Positions 1 through 9,200 of a DNA stretch of 64,000 nt are shown here, piece after piece. How positions within the stretch are numbered: position 1 is the stretch's first letter; each line of letters begins with the position of its first letter. The notes beneath the pieces were generated by a model. The model made no database searches. It was not told the origin of the DNA and worked only from the letters and a program-made list of their open reading frames with translations. The position numbers and the translations under genes were made by a program. The stretch is taken from NCBI GenBank assembly GCA_031277685.1, contig JAITLV010000131.1, positions 124,001 to 188,000 on the forward strand, in the 5' to 3' direction. This stretch comes from Sphingobacterium sp. GTDB lineage: Bacteria > Bacteroidota > Bacteroidia > Sphingobacteriales > Sphingobacteriaceae.

Positions 1-165
1 CTCCTGGCGATGGGAAGTTTTTATGCATCCCAGCTTATTAAAATATGCGCAGAGATCTGCGCGAATTGCGCCGAAGAATGCTTCAAACACAGTCACGACC
101 ATTGTCAAGCCTGTGCTAAAGCCTGTGAACGATGTGCAATAGCTTGCAATGAACTGTCGGCCTAA
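1..165 (+). CDS. C-terminal part of a DUF326-type four-helix copper-binding protein (5' end outside window)
   Basis: The first frame is open from base 1 to a TAA at 163-165 and encodes about 54 residues. They are very rich in cysteine at helical spacing (C-x3-C-x2-C-x3-C, then C-x2-C-x3-C-x2-C-x3-C) with interspersed histidines. This is the pattern of the small DUF326/Csp-like four-helix-bundle proteins, whose Cys side chains point into the bundle and store Cu(I). The start lies outside the window, so localisation and any signal peptide cannot be judged. The gene converges with the response regulator that follows. The family call rests on the Cys pattern only. Confidence 0.75.
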   Translation, partial: LLAMGSFYASQLIKICAEICANCAEECFKHSHDHCQACAKACERCAIACNELSA

Positions 166-211
166 TATATTCCATACAAGCTGAAAAATGTATACCGCAA
201 TTAGCGCACTC

Positions 212-274
212 GTCTATGTGAAGAACGGCAAAAAAAACTGACCAGATCTCATCCGTTATTCACATAGACTGGTC
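212..274. repeat. Imperfect 17-bp inverted repeat with a competing 6-bp stem, between convergent genes
   Basis: Bases 212-228 pair with 253-269 with one mismatch around a 24-nt loop. GACCAG (240-245) can alternatively pair with CTGGTC (269-274). The two stems share base 269 and the second encloses the right arm of the first, so they exclude each other. The position between the ends of two convergent genes suggests a transcription end or mRNA-stabilising hairpin, but there is no clean U-tract after the stem. Confidence 0.4.
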
Positions 275-277
275 GTA

Positions 278-940
278 TTAATTCAATATTCCATTTTCAA
301 AGGCAAACTTAACCAGATGGGCAGTATTCTTTACACCAGCTTTATCTATGAGGTTCTGCCGGTGTCCCTCCACAGTGCGTTTACTTAGGAAAATCTTATC
401 TGCGATTTCGATATTTGTATAGCCCTCGGCAATAAGCCCCAACACCTCCAATTCACGCTCGGAAATTTCGAAATCAGACCTCACCCCAGGCTGATGCTGT
501 GCGTAACGTTGACCTGAACGGATGTGTTCCAAAAGTAACATGGAGATTTCTTCGCTCATGTATTTTCCACCCGCTGCAATATGCTTAAGGGCGAAAAGTA
601 GTTCATTATAACCAATATTTTTCACCAGATACCCCATCAGCCCATATTCAAACCCCTCAATGACATAGTTGATCTGATTTAACATGGAGAGTATAACTAC
701 TTTAATATTTTTGTATTGTTTATGTAAGACGCGCAAAAGCTCTATCCCATCCATTTCATCCATGCTGATATCGGTCAAAACAATATCTGGAATTGAAGCT
801 GAATTCGATTCCAGATAATCCAGTGCTTCCCGACCATTGGAAACTTCACCTACAACTTCAAAGCCTTCCTGAGATTCTAAAAGTAACTTAATTCCATTAC
901 GTACCACCATATGGTCTTCTACCAATAGGATTTTTGTCAT
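278..940 (-). CDS. NarL/FixJ-type response regulator (REC + LuxR HTH)
   Basis: This is a 220-residue response regulator. The REC domain (about 3-118) has the acidic pair E8/D9, the phospho-acceptor D57 in a TDISM context, the conserved Ser in VVILSM and the Lys in YLVKN. A LuxR/GerE-type HTH follows (about 153-215, with SERELEVLGLIAEGYTNIEIA and SKRTVEGHRQNL). It should therefore be a phosphorylation-controlled DNA-binding regulator. It starts 9 bp after the stop of the kinase-like gene at 950-1648, so the two are probably one operon. It is closely similar along its whole length to the regulator at 51273-51935, indicating a duplicated module. Its target genes are not evident. Confidence 0.9.
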   Translation of the reverse strand: MTKILLVEDHMVVRNGIKLLLESQEGFEVVGEVSNGREALDYLESNSASIPDIVLTDISMDEMDGIELLRVLHKQYKNIKVVILSMLNQINYVIEGFEYGLMGYLVKNIGYNELLFALKHIAAGGKYMSEEISMLLLEHIRSGQRYAQHQPGVRSDFEISERELEVLGLIAEGYTNIEIADKIFLSKRTVEGHRQNLIDKAGVKNTAHLVKFAFENGILN

Positions 941-949
941 ATCTTCTTT

Positions 950-1648
950 TTAAATAGTTAATTGAAATACCATACCTGTCTCGAGCGTATCATTGATAAT
1001 GTTGGCATTATATAGCTCCATCACCTTTTTTAGTCGCACCGGTCCATCTGGGCTTTTCGCTTTTTGTAGCGTATTATTTTCTTTATAGTAGGGCAACACT
1101 TTGATAACAGCTACAGATTCGACCAACTGCACCGATATCGAAATGGCTTGGATAGGCATTTCATCTTTTAGGTATTCAAATAGCGCAGTCAGCAATTTAA
1201 AAAGGCGAACTTGAATATGATGACGAAGCTCTTTTAAATTAGGATCGAGCACAATATCTATAGTGAAACCCAATTTTTGTTTATAAGAGCCTACAACCTC
1301 GTCGATTGCGTGGAAAATACCCAAATCATTCAAAATAGGGTTATACAGTAATGACGCTTTGTTACGCAATTCGATTACTAAAGAAGTCAACGAATCCCGT
1401 AAAGATCGTAACTCATCAAAATCACCATGCCTATTTGTAAAATTCTGTAATGAAATACGCATTCCGTACAGTTCCTGTGCGAGTTCATCCCTAAAGTATC
1501 GACCAATACGTCCGATATCTTCCTGCTGGTTCCTAATAATGGATTTGTAAAAATCCTCTTGGCTCCCACCCCAAGTCTCATTTAGATCTTTCCCTTCCTC
1601 CTCTCGCTCCGAATGATCTATGTATAAATTTTTGTCTTCGTTCCCCAT
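950..1648 (-). CDS. Degenerate HisKA_3-like (pseudo)kinase partner of the response regulator
   Basis: This 232-residue protein has no signal peptide or membrane segment. Residues 35-75 read like a HisKA_3 dimerisation helix, but the expected H-D-[DE]-LGQ motif is R53-D-E-L-A-Q, so the phospho-accepting histidine is missing. The C-terminal 90 residues resemble a HATPase_c fold in rhythm (LFKLLTALFEYLKDE, later GPVRLKKVMELYNAN and GMVFQLTI). The N-box asparagine and the DxGxG motif are absent. It is probably a catalytically dead, soluble kinase-like protein that binds or modulates the regulator encoded just downstream. An alternative is a fast-diverging phosphatase or scaffold protein. The ATG at 1648 is the only good start. 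Confidence 0.6.
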   Translation of the reverse strand: MGNEDKNLYIDHSEREEEGKDLNETWGGSQEDFYKSIIRNQQEDIGRIGRYFRDELAQELYGMRISLQNFTNRHGDFDELRSLRDSLTSLVIELRNKASLLYNPILNDLGIFHAIDEVVGSYKQKLGFTIDIVLDPNLKELRHHIQVRLFKLLTALFEYLKDEMPIQAISISVQLVESVAVIKVLPYYKENNTLQKAKSPDGPVRLKKVMELYNANIINDTLETGMVFQLTI

Positions 1649-2019
1649 AGTATCCTGTTTTTCGTATTATGATTAATAACCATTTTCAAGCTTGAACAGT
1701 TTTTAAAAATTGACAAAGCGTTAAAACATGGGTGTATCATTTATAGTACTACGTATAAATACGTACTTATACGGGATAAAGGATGGATTTCAGCAAGGAA
1801 AACACTTGTTGTTAAAGTAAAAAACACCTTAATTTTTTCTTAATAAGAGGGGCCAAAAACATCTAAAAAAAATAAATACACACTGATTTACAGTAAATTG
1901 CAATAGAAATAAAATGACTATAAACCTTTTTAGAATTAATATCATTATTTCTACCCACGATTTTCTAGCACCCTAATTGTAGTAGTTCTGGCACTGATAG
2001 ACACTTAAAAATTGATAAA
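1649..2019. other. Divergent intergenic region between the kinase-like gene and the ECF sigma gene
   Basis: These 371 bp of AT-rich DNA hold no supported gene. They contain a perfect 16-bp palindrome (TACGTAT-AA-ATACGTA, 1750-1765), annotated separately. No full TTG-N19-21-TAnnTTTG promoter could be placed with confidence on either strand. Confidence 0.6.
1750..1765. promoter_or_regulatory. Perfect palindrome TACGTAT-AA-ATACGTA, possible operator
   Basis: Bases 1750-1756 and 1759-1765 are perfect inverted copies around AA. The site lies 102 bp upstream of the kinase-like/regulator operon and about 255 bp upstream of the sigma gene. A dimeric LuxR-type regulator such as the one encoded at 278-940 would bind a site of this symmetry, but that link is inference. 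Confidence 0.35.
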
Positions 2020-2526
2020 ATGGAAAATACAACAATCGATCAACTGTTTAAGGAAAAGAGACCAACATTAAAATATTTGGCTGCACAATTTACCAACGAT
2101 CCCGATGAAAGAGAAGATTTGGTGCAGGAGACTATGGTGAGATCATTATCTTCCATAGAAAAGTTTATACAGCATCCTAAGCTAATGTCTTGGTTATATA
2201 TTATCATGAAGAATACATATATCAATCAGTACACGCGCAATAAACGGTTAGAAAATTACCGTAATGAATACATTAGCACCGGTTATATCAATGAGATCAC
2301 AGGCAATCGTGGCGAGAATAATTTTGTTGCTTCAGATATCCAGCATGCTCTCAATAACTTGCCAAAAGATTATTACAATGCTTTTGCACTATTTTTGGAA
2401 GGTTTCAAATATTATGAAATTGCAGAACACTTACAAATTCCAGAGGGAACTGTGAAAACACGTATCCATATGGCACGTAAGTCCTTGCAAAAACAGCTTA
2501 AAACCTATGCTAAAAGTATCTATTAA
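2020..2526 (+). CDS. ECF-type RNA polymerase sigma factor
   Basis: The 168-residue protein has the two-domain ECF layout. Region 2 (about 10-80) carries DLVQETMVRSL and the -10-recognition helix, including W57. Region 4 (about 108-162) has the HTH in GFKYYEIAEHLQIPEGTVKTRIHMARKSLQKQL. The product directs RNA polymerase to a specific promoter set, and E. coli FecI/RpoE-like length supports this class. No FecR-type or other anti-sigma gene lies next to it, so how it is held inactive is unknown. A good terminator follows 25 bp downstream, so it is monocistronic. Confidence 0.92.
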   Translation: MENTTIDQLFKEKRPTLKYLAAQFTNDPDEREDLVQETMVRSLSSIEKFIQHPKLMSWLYIIMKNTYINQYTRNKRLENYRNEYISTGYINEITGNRGENNFVASDIQHALNNLPKDYYNAFALFLEGFKYYEIAEHLQIPEGTVKTRIHMARKSLQKQLKTYAKSIY

Positions 2527-2550
2527 AAAATAGCAACCCTTAATATATAG

Positions 2551-2578
2551 AAGCGGGCATTTCGGTGCCTGCTTTTTT
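2551..2578 (+). terminator. Rho-independent terminator of the ECF sigma gene
   Basis: A 9-bp stem AAGCGGGCA/TGCCTGCTT (one G-U pair) encloses a 6-nt loop and is followed directly by a T-run (TTTTTTG). Confidence 0.85.
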
Positions 2579-2686
2579 GTTTACCGTTTCTCAAATTAAA
2601 TATTTGAGCTACAGGACTACTATCTTGTTTATTTAGTATATTATATTAGATTAGTTAGTAACAGGTATAGATTTAATCCTATTCAT

Positions 2687-3409
2687 ATGAGAAATAAAAG
2701 AATGTTACTGGCACTCGTTGTCAGTAGTGGTTTGTTCGCGATGGTATCCTGCCAGTCCGTCTCCAGTGAAAACCAAAATAGAATACGTGTCAGCGGAGAA
2801 GGAAAAATTAGGATTATGCCTGACCAAGTCACGTTAACCATAAATACAGCATTTACGAAACCAAGGATGGTGGATGCTGTCCGGGAAACACAAAATACCG
2901 TAGATAGTGTTATAACAATACTTGGGAAATACGGAAATAAAAAAGAAGATATAAAAACAAGCAGTGTATCGGCCAACAAAGATTATCAATACATTGGTAA
3001 TACAACTAAGTTTATTGGTTATCAGGCACAGCAGACCATTGATTTTGTTTTACATGATCTCTCCAAATTCACTGAATTAACAGGTAAATTACTGGAAACA
3101 AAAATTAGTGGAATTGGTTCCATTTCGTTCGACCATTCCAAGGCCGACAGTATTCTTCGGGAAGCCGATCTAATTGCTTATGATGATGCCTTAAAATCAG
3201 CACAAAAGCTGGCCTCAAGAGCTGATGTAAAAATTGGAAAGCTGCTATTTTTATCGAATGATGGCAGTGCCTCCAACGAAGCCAACGGATACAAAACAGG
3301 AATGGCTTTAGAGACATTTAATAAAGCTTATGGCGGTGCAGGATTTAAAATAGCACCAGAAGTACTTGAATTTAAAAGAACGATATACACGGAATTTGAG
3401 ATAAAATAG
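2687..3409 (+). CDS. SIMPL-domain (DUF541) lipoprotein
   Basis: The protein is 240 residues. The N-terminus is a lipoprotein signal with a lipobox ending in MVSC22, so the mature protein should be anchored to a membrane facing the periplasm or outside. Residues 30-238 match the SIMPL/DUF541 family: the opening VSGEGKIRIMPDQVTLTI, the central GYQAQQTIDFVLHDLSKFTEL, and the closing IYTEFEIK. Members form beta-rich oligomers linked to stress tolerance in some bacteria, and the biochemical role is unsettled. It has its own leader after the sigma factor terminator and ends before a strong hairpin. Confidence 0.85.
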   Translation: MRNKRMLLALVVSSGLFAMVSCQSVSSENQNRIRVSGEGKIRIMPDQVTLTINTAFTKPRMVDAVRETQNTVDSVITILGKYGNKKEDIKTSSVSANKDYQYIGNTTKFIGYQAQQTIDFVLHDLSKFTELTGKLLETKISGIGSISFDHSKADSILREADLIAYDDALKSAQKLASRADVKIGKLLFLSNDGSASNEANGYKTGMALETFNKAYGGAGFKIAPEVLEFKRTIYTEFEIK

Positions 3410-3444
3410 CCTATCCTTGGTGGAAGATGTAACTGACCTTCAAC

Positions 3445-3487
3445 AAAAAATCCGCTAAAATGACGAGATCATTTTAGCGGATTTTTT
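3445..3487. terminator. Bidirectional terminator between convergent genes
   Basis: A perfect 19-bp stem (3445-3463 with 3469-3487) has a 5-nt loop. It begins with A6 and ends with T6, so it provides a U-tract for both the SIMPL gene (+) and the TonB receptor gene (-). Confidence 0.92.
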
Positions 3488-3509
3488 GCTTGCATTATTT
3501 TAGGATGTA

Positions 3510-5906
3510 CTAAAACTTGAGACTCAGCTCTGCAGCAAAATTTCTCGGCATTTGCGCCACAACTACCCCCTGTCCAGAAAAATAATGTGCATTGCTAATA
3601 TTATTCATTTTTACTCCGAAACGGTAGAAATCACGTTCGAGAGAGATGGAAGCATTGAGCAAAGTATAGGCTGGGAATGTAAATTTTCCATTGATCGTAT
3701 TATCTGCAGAAACTTGCTTACCCACATAATTGACACCAAAACCAAAACCTAAGCCCTGTAATTTCGGAGCCTGAAGCACATAACTAATCCATGAATTGAA
3801 GATTTGCGCTGGCCCCGCGGAAGCAGGACGACGGCCCTCAACCGTAGAATCGGCTCTTTGGTAGCGGCTATCGTTATAGGTATAACCTGTGAGAATATTC
3901 AGCCCTTTGATCGGGTTGGTGATCAATTCCAGTTCAATCCCTTTGCTATGCTGTTCCCCATCCTGAATGGTTATTTTGGCATTATTATCTACGTTTGCCA
4001 AACGTGTCATGTTATTCACGACAATATCATAATAAGAAGCTGTAAAATTAAAACGGTTATTCCAAAAATTGGTCTTAATCCCCGCTTCCCATTGGTTGGC
4101 CAATTGCGGCTTCATTTCCCTTTGTCCCTCAGGATTCTCTGGAGCTGGCGGCACATAATTAAAGCTATTCATATAATTACCATAGACCGATAACTTGTCT
4201 TTCAGCACTTGGTATACTACGCCGAATTTAGGCGAAAGCGCTGTTTGCTTAAAGCTACCTTCTCGCTTATTCTTACTGATATCCAGTTGACCGCGGCTGT
4301 TATAATGATCCACGCGTAAGCTTAGTATAGCCGTCAGCCGATCGGTCAGTGACAACACATCGGATAAATAGGCTCCATAGATATTGCTGGATGAGTAGTT
4401 TCGAACCAAGGGTAAGGTCGATAACTGAATCTTTTGCGATGCTAACTGGTAAGAAATGGGTAGATAACCTTTTTCCAAATCCTGTCCATTAATCGTGTCA
4501 AAAACAACAATGGGCGAATTATTATTACGTAAGGTCTGGTTGAGGTAATCGACACCGATCAGGATTTTATTTTTGACATTTCCGATCTGAAAACTTCCGT
4601 TAAAATTTTGTTGTATACTTGTCGAACTTCCTTCGGTATTCTGCCATTGGACATTTCGCTGAAGCAAAGCGTCGCTGTCAAAACCCCGAATAAATTGGTA
4701 TTGGTACATCCCTTCTGTTTTTCTGAAATTTCTGGAGATTAAGGTCTGGGAGGACCAATTATCCGAAATTTTGTAGTTTACCTCGCCCTTGATATTAATG
4801 GAAGGAGCCTTTAGTGTAATATCATTATTTGAATAGGATCTGTTCCAGTCAAAACCAAGTTCATCTGGCTTAGTCGCGAAGAATTTACGTGTACGTGTAA
4901 GGAAAATAATCGGTGTATTAGTCCCTTCATAGTTGTATATCTGAGCGCCCAGGTTAAACGTCAAACGATTGTTGACTTCATAACTAAATGTCGGTGACAC
5001 AAAGAGGGACTTCCTAAACTCAGAATCGCGAAAACCGTTTTGGTATTGGTACGCGGTATTCAATCGGAACAAGGTTTTACGATTGCTGGTAATAGGTCCA
5101 AATACATCCGCTGTTAGACGATTTAAATTGTAACTGCCAAATAAATAAGATACCTGACCGCCATAGTAGTCCTTTGGTTTCTTCGTAACGAGATTAACCA
5201 ATCCTCCAAAAGAAGTGGCTGCCCCACCGTACAGTGTACCGGAAGGTCCTTTTATCACCTCAATACGTTCGATATCTGCCGGATCAATTTCACCATTTGT
5301 ATTTGCGGGCAGGCCGTCCACCAATCCGATTTTGGTCGGGAATCCACGCAAATTATAATATATAGCGCCATCCGACCCACGGCCAGGGCTCCCCTGAACC
5401 TTAACCATACCGACTACGTTTTTGACGGCTTCCGACAAATCAGTAGTTAACTGCTCTTTCATCAGTTCCTTGTTTACATTGGAATAGGACTGCGGATTTT
5501 CCATATAACCCAATTGTACCTTTGCTACTTTTGAACTATCACGTTCAAGAAATTTATTCCGTCGATATCCATATACGGTCACACCATCCAGATAATAATT
5601 ATTTCTAGTCCCATAAATTGTTGGAAGTACAGTGGTCTCCTTATCGATATGAATATTTTCTCGCAATAATTCAATATCATTTAGACTGACCTGCAAAATA
5701 TAATCACCAGGCGGAACGTGATCCAGATAAAACTCGCCCGTTGCATTGGTCCGCCCCTGATAGGATGTATTTAACAATCGCACAATGGCATCTTTGGCAA
5801 CAATGGACTGATCTACCATAATTTTGCCAGATATACGATCGGCCTTCTGGCCAAAAGCTGTAAAGAACAGCAGGAATGAGACGATAAAAAGTATCGATCT
5901 TTTCAT
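3510..5906 (-). CDS. TonB-dependent siderophore receptor
   Basis: The 798-residue outer-membrane protein has a signal peptide cleaved near FGQ20. A carboxypeptidase-regulatory-like beta domain follows (about 22-95, DRISGKIMVDQ... GEFYLDHVPPGDY). The plug domain is at about 140-245 (RGFPTKIGLVDGLPANTNGEIDPADIERIEVIKGPSGTLYGGA). The rest is a 22-strand barrel ending in an aromatic residue (LSLKF). The plug sequence is of the FhuA/FoxA siderophore type, and several barrel motifs (KLSVYGNYMNSF, QWEAGIKTNFWNNRFNFTASYYDIV) are typical of that group. It should import ferric siderophores using TonB energy. The gene is monocistronic, and its promoter carries an iron-repressor-like palindrome. The exact ligand cannot be read from the sequence. 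Confidence 0.9.
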   Translation of the reverse strand: MKRSILFIVSFLLFFTAFGQKADRISGKIMVDQSIVAKDAIVRLLNTSYQGRTNATGEFYLDHVPPGDYILQVSLNDIELLRENIHIDKETTVLPTIYGTRNNYYLDGVTVYGYRRNKFLERDSSKVAKVQLGYMENPQSYSNVNKELMKEQLTTDLSEAVKNVVGMVKVQGSPGRGSDGAIYYNLRGFPTKIGLVDGLPANTNGEIDPADIERIEVIKGPSGTLYGGAATSFGGLVNLVTKKPKDYYGGQVSYLFGSYNLNRLTADVFGPITSNRKTLFRLNTAYQYQNGFRDSEFRKSLFVSPTFSYEVNNRLTFNLGAQIYNYEGTNTPIIFLTRTRKFFATKPDELGFDWNRSYSNNDITLKAPSINIKGEVNYKISDNWSSQTLISRNFRKTEGMYQYQFIRGFDSDALLQRNVQWQNTEGSSTSIQQNFNGSFQIGNVKNKILIGVDYLNQTLRNNNSPIVVFDTINGQDLEKGYLPISYQLASQKIQLSTLPLVRNYSSSNIYGAYLSDVLSLTDRLTAILSLRVDHYNSRGQLDISKNKREGSFKQTALSPKFGVVYQVLKDKLSVYGNYMNSFNYVPPAPENPEGQREMKPQLANQWEAGIKTNFWNNRFNFTASYYDIVVNNMTRLANVDNNAKITIQDGEQHSKGIELELITNPIKGLNILTGYTYNDSRYQRADSTVEGRRPASAGPAQIFNSWISYVLQAPKLQGLGFGFGVNYVGKQVSADNTINGKFTFPAYTLLNASISLERDFYRFGVKMNNISNAHYFSGQGVVVAQMPRNFAAELSLKF

Positions 5907-5948
5907 AAAAATTGTAATGGTTTTAAATGCTATTGAACACTTTATTTA

Positions 5949-5994
5949 TTTAGACAAATTCTAAACAAAAGTAAATTTTATTTTCATAATTCAA
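5949..5994 (-). promoter_or_regulatory. Promoter of the siderophore receptor with an iron-box-like palindrome
   Basis: On the minus strand TTG (5994-5992), an 18-bp spacer and TACTTTTG (5973-5966) match the Bacteroidota promoter consensus TTG/TAnnTTTG. Directly after the -7 box lies a perfect inverted repeat TTTAGA-N5-TCTAAA (5949-5965), which would cover the transcription start. This is where an iron-responsive Fur- or DtxR-type repressor would be expected for a siderophore receptor gene. Confidence 0.6.
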
Positions 5995-6143
5995 AACAGC
6001 TTTGTAAAAACCTATTACTTACTCGTTTCTTCAACCAAGAAAACGATCGAACCTATACACCGTCCACTGTTCCGGGCGGTGACGTTCCGAACGATCAATT
6101 TGTAAGAACAATAGCTATTCGTAAAGAAGGAATTGCATCCCAG
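5995..6143. other. Non-coding stretch between receptor promoter and terminator
   Basis: The DNA at 6018-6110 is more GC-rich than its flanks and holds a weak 8-bp hairpin near 6058-6081. Open frames exist on both strands, but none has a start codon with a ribosome binding site, so no gene is called. Confidence 0.4.
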
Positions 6144-6197
6144 TGATCATAAAAAAAGCTACTTCCGAACATTTGGAAGTAGCTTTTTTTATGATCA
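6144..6197. terminator. Strong bidirectional hairpin downstream of the alpha-2-macroglobulin gene
   Basis: This is a perfect 23-bp stem (6144-6166 with 6175-6197) with an 8-nt loop and internal A7/T7 tracts. It lies 18 bp past the stop codon of the macroglobulin gene on the minus strand. Confidence 0.9.
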
Positions 6198-6214
6198 ATT
6201 GTAATGAACGCGAA

Positions 6215-9200
6215 TTAAGGTACAATGGTCAATATCACATTGGAACTACGAGCATTAACTGCGGGATCGTACATGCAAGCGACAGTGGTGATTCCCGAAT
6301 TAAAGATCCCCACATTATTGGCTTTCACCTCATATTCATAGCTAGATTTTCCTTTTGATAGACGGTCCATGAAGTAATTTGTCGAAGCATCTTTCAAACT
6401 GAAATAATAACCTTTTCGCCATTGGTATCCAGAAGGACTATACACAGGCTCCACACCAGCTGGACGACTATCTTTCAAATGGACATATTGAATTGGATCA
6501 TCGTTGATCACAGTAATCCTAACTTTGATACGCTCGCCCAATTTGGCCTCCTTCGATTCTACCCACTGGCCTTTTCGCTCCACTAGGTATATTTTCTGTA
6601 CCGAAAGTGCATTTGTACTAGTTTTCACCTGATCAAGATCAGCAAAATACTGATGCACAATACTTCCAGAAATTATTCTATTATTTTGATTTTGGATTTG
6701 GATAGCCATGTCGGTTTGCAAATCTACTTTAGTCAATTGCTTACTGACTTCCCCTAAAATAGTGTTACTCAAGACAGCCTCTTCCCTATTGACCGAAATA
6801 CGAACTGTATTTTTAGTAATGAAATCTTTCGGATTATTCGCTAATAATAGTGCGTAAACCGCATCTACAGTCATCCAGGTGCTATACCAATGACTGACCT
6901 GCTTATTATAATAAATCCATTGGGTCACCTGATTGAGCTTTGCCGGGTCATTTAGTTTATATGCTTCCACAAGATAAGATTGTAAACTAATTTTGTTGTA
7001 TTGATTCAAATTACTTTTCCAATACGTCCCTTTTTCTACATCAACAATAGCTTCCTGATCAAGTCTATTTTTGATTTCCATGCTTTGTGTGCTTTGGCCA
7101 AAGATCTGACTAACTATCCAGGCTTTTGCAGCCATTCCTGCACTTCGACCAGCACTGCTTAGTGAGGAACTAACCAGTTTACGTTGCAATAACTGGAGCG
7201 AATCCTGTGGTAAAGGATTGAATGCGGTCCAATACCTTCTTGCATATAAATAATCAATACCTAGATCGACATTGGCCTTGGACGAAAATATAGCTGGTTC
7301 GTGATCGAGGTATTGTGTCAGCTTTGAAGCAAGGCCGCGCATATCATTATTGATTAAGTTTCTATCCAAATAGAGTACCTTCCCGATAATTTCCAGCATA
7401 CGGATACTAATTTCAATATTGGCCTGACCGCCATCAAACCAGGAAAACGAACCATCTTTTGATTGATTGTTTTTTATCTTCTGTTCAACAATACTTATTT
7501 CAGATTGTATGTCTGCATTAAAGAATACTGCAATCGCTTTCAAACGTTCATCATCCCCTTGTATATTGCGTAGCCAGGGCATTTCTTCCTTTTTGAATTC
7601 ATCTAAGCTACTATTCTCTTCCAATCGCCCTTTTTTTGAGTCGACGTCCAGTCTCTTGAAATAGTCTGTCACTGCGGGATAATGTGACTGTAGGTATTGT
7701 GCCATCTTAAGACCAAACCACTTGCTGCTCAATTGTTCGTTGCATTCGTAAGGATAGTTTTTCAAATAGTCCAGTGCAGAGAGTACTTCCAGTATTGGAT
7801 TACTTTGCACTTGTACCCTACCCATGAGGTTGTCCTTTGCATTTCCTTTTAACGTATAGACTTTGAATTCACCGGCTTTCAAGGTAATTTTCTCCGAGTC
7901 TGTGACTAGAATTTTATTTGGCAGCACAGGAATTTCAACAATTTCACCATCAGAGAACTCGTTTCCCGCAGCAACAATACGAATTTGTATGGTTGGATAT
8001 TCAGCTGGAATTTTCAACCTCCACTCAACAGTGGTATTATTGGAAGCAGCTACACCAAAGTTTTTGAGTGCAGAATCAACCTGAAAAGCAGTGGAAACCA
8101 CCTGGTTATTTCGTGGATCGATAAGTTCTATTTTCGTGGTTCCCTGTATATACTCCTTAGTTAGGTTTTGAATTTGCGCTTTGATCGTTATTTGGTCATT
8201 GCTTCTAAAATAGCGTGATATATTCGGACGTACCATCAGCTGCTTTTGCGTTTGCGTAAAATATGTTTCCGTAGCTGATGCAAGGTTTTTAGCATGAGCA
8301 AAAAGCAACAGTTTCCATTTGGTCAAGGCTTCAGGTGTATCAAATTCGAAGGTAATATGACCACTCTCATCCGTATATAAATTGGGATAAAAGAAAGCGG
8401 TTTCCTGTAGATTTGCACGGACCTGAATCTGCTTGAGCTGATCTGCTGCCGCACGCATCGACTGATCTGTCTCTATGGCCCCCATACCGAATTCATCCGC
8501 AGAAACAGTCATAGACTCCATATTTTCTGCGCGCGCTTCCGCTACCGGTTCGTACAACAACGCGGCAGCCGGTGATGGTCGTGACTGCTTTGCCGCCGTA
8601 GCCAAACCTCTTATACGTACTTCCCGTCGAAGACCTGGATCGCGTAATTCGTCATACATCCTGCTGACAGCCCTATAAGCTTGTTCATCTATTAAATCAT
8701 TATAGGTATTGTCTTGTTCTGAAGAATTCCCAAAATAACCGCTACGGCTTGACAATAGATCATAATTGTAGATTGGGTCACGATTATTGTCGACATACAA
8801 TCCATCAGAACTGGCCGTAAACCTGCTCCAAGAATTTGCCTGCTGTCGAAATGAGATCATCATGTAGTAATAATTTGCCCTTGGGTAATAGGGATAACGC
8901 AATTGAAATGAACTAAAAGTATTGCTGGCAAATGCATCTAAAGATGCATCGTACATCGTAGCTAAGACTTCCGTAGGAATTGCTTTATCTTCTTGTTTTA
9001 TCGTAAAGCTCCATTTTTCCTTTTGTCCGGGTGTTATTTTATCCCTAAACGTCTTGGTTTGGATCGTTAATGCCTTATTTGGGTTGGAAATAGGGATTAC
9101 TATTGGTGATAGCGTCATTTGATTATGAGCCAGAAAAAGTGCATTCAGCTGCAACTGGCCAACGATATCTTTTTCATCCAACACAAATTGATAAACAATG

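Noticed and set aside
5998..6130. Open frames on both strands in the more GC-rich stretch before the siderophore receptor promoter
   Set aside because: No start codon with a ribosome binding site on either strand.
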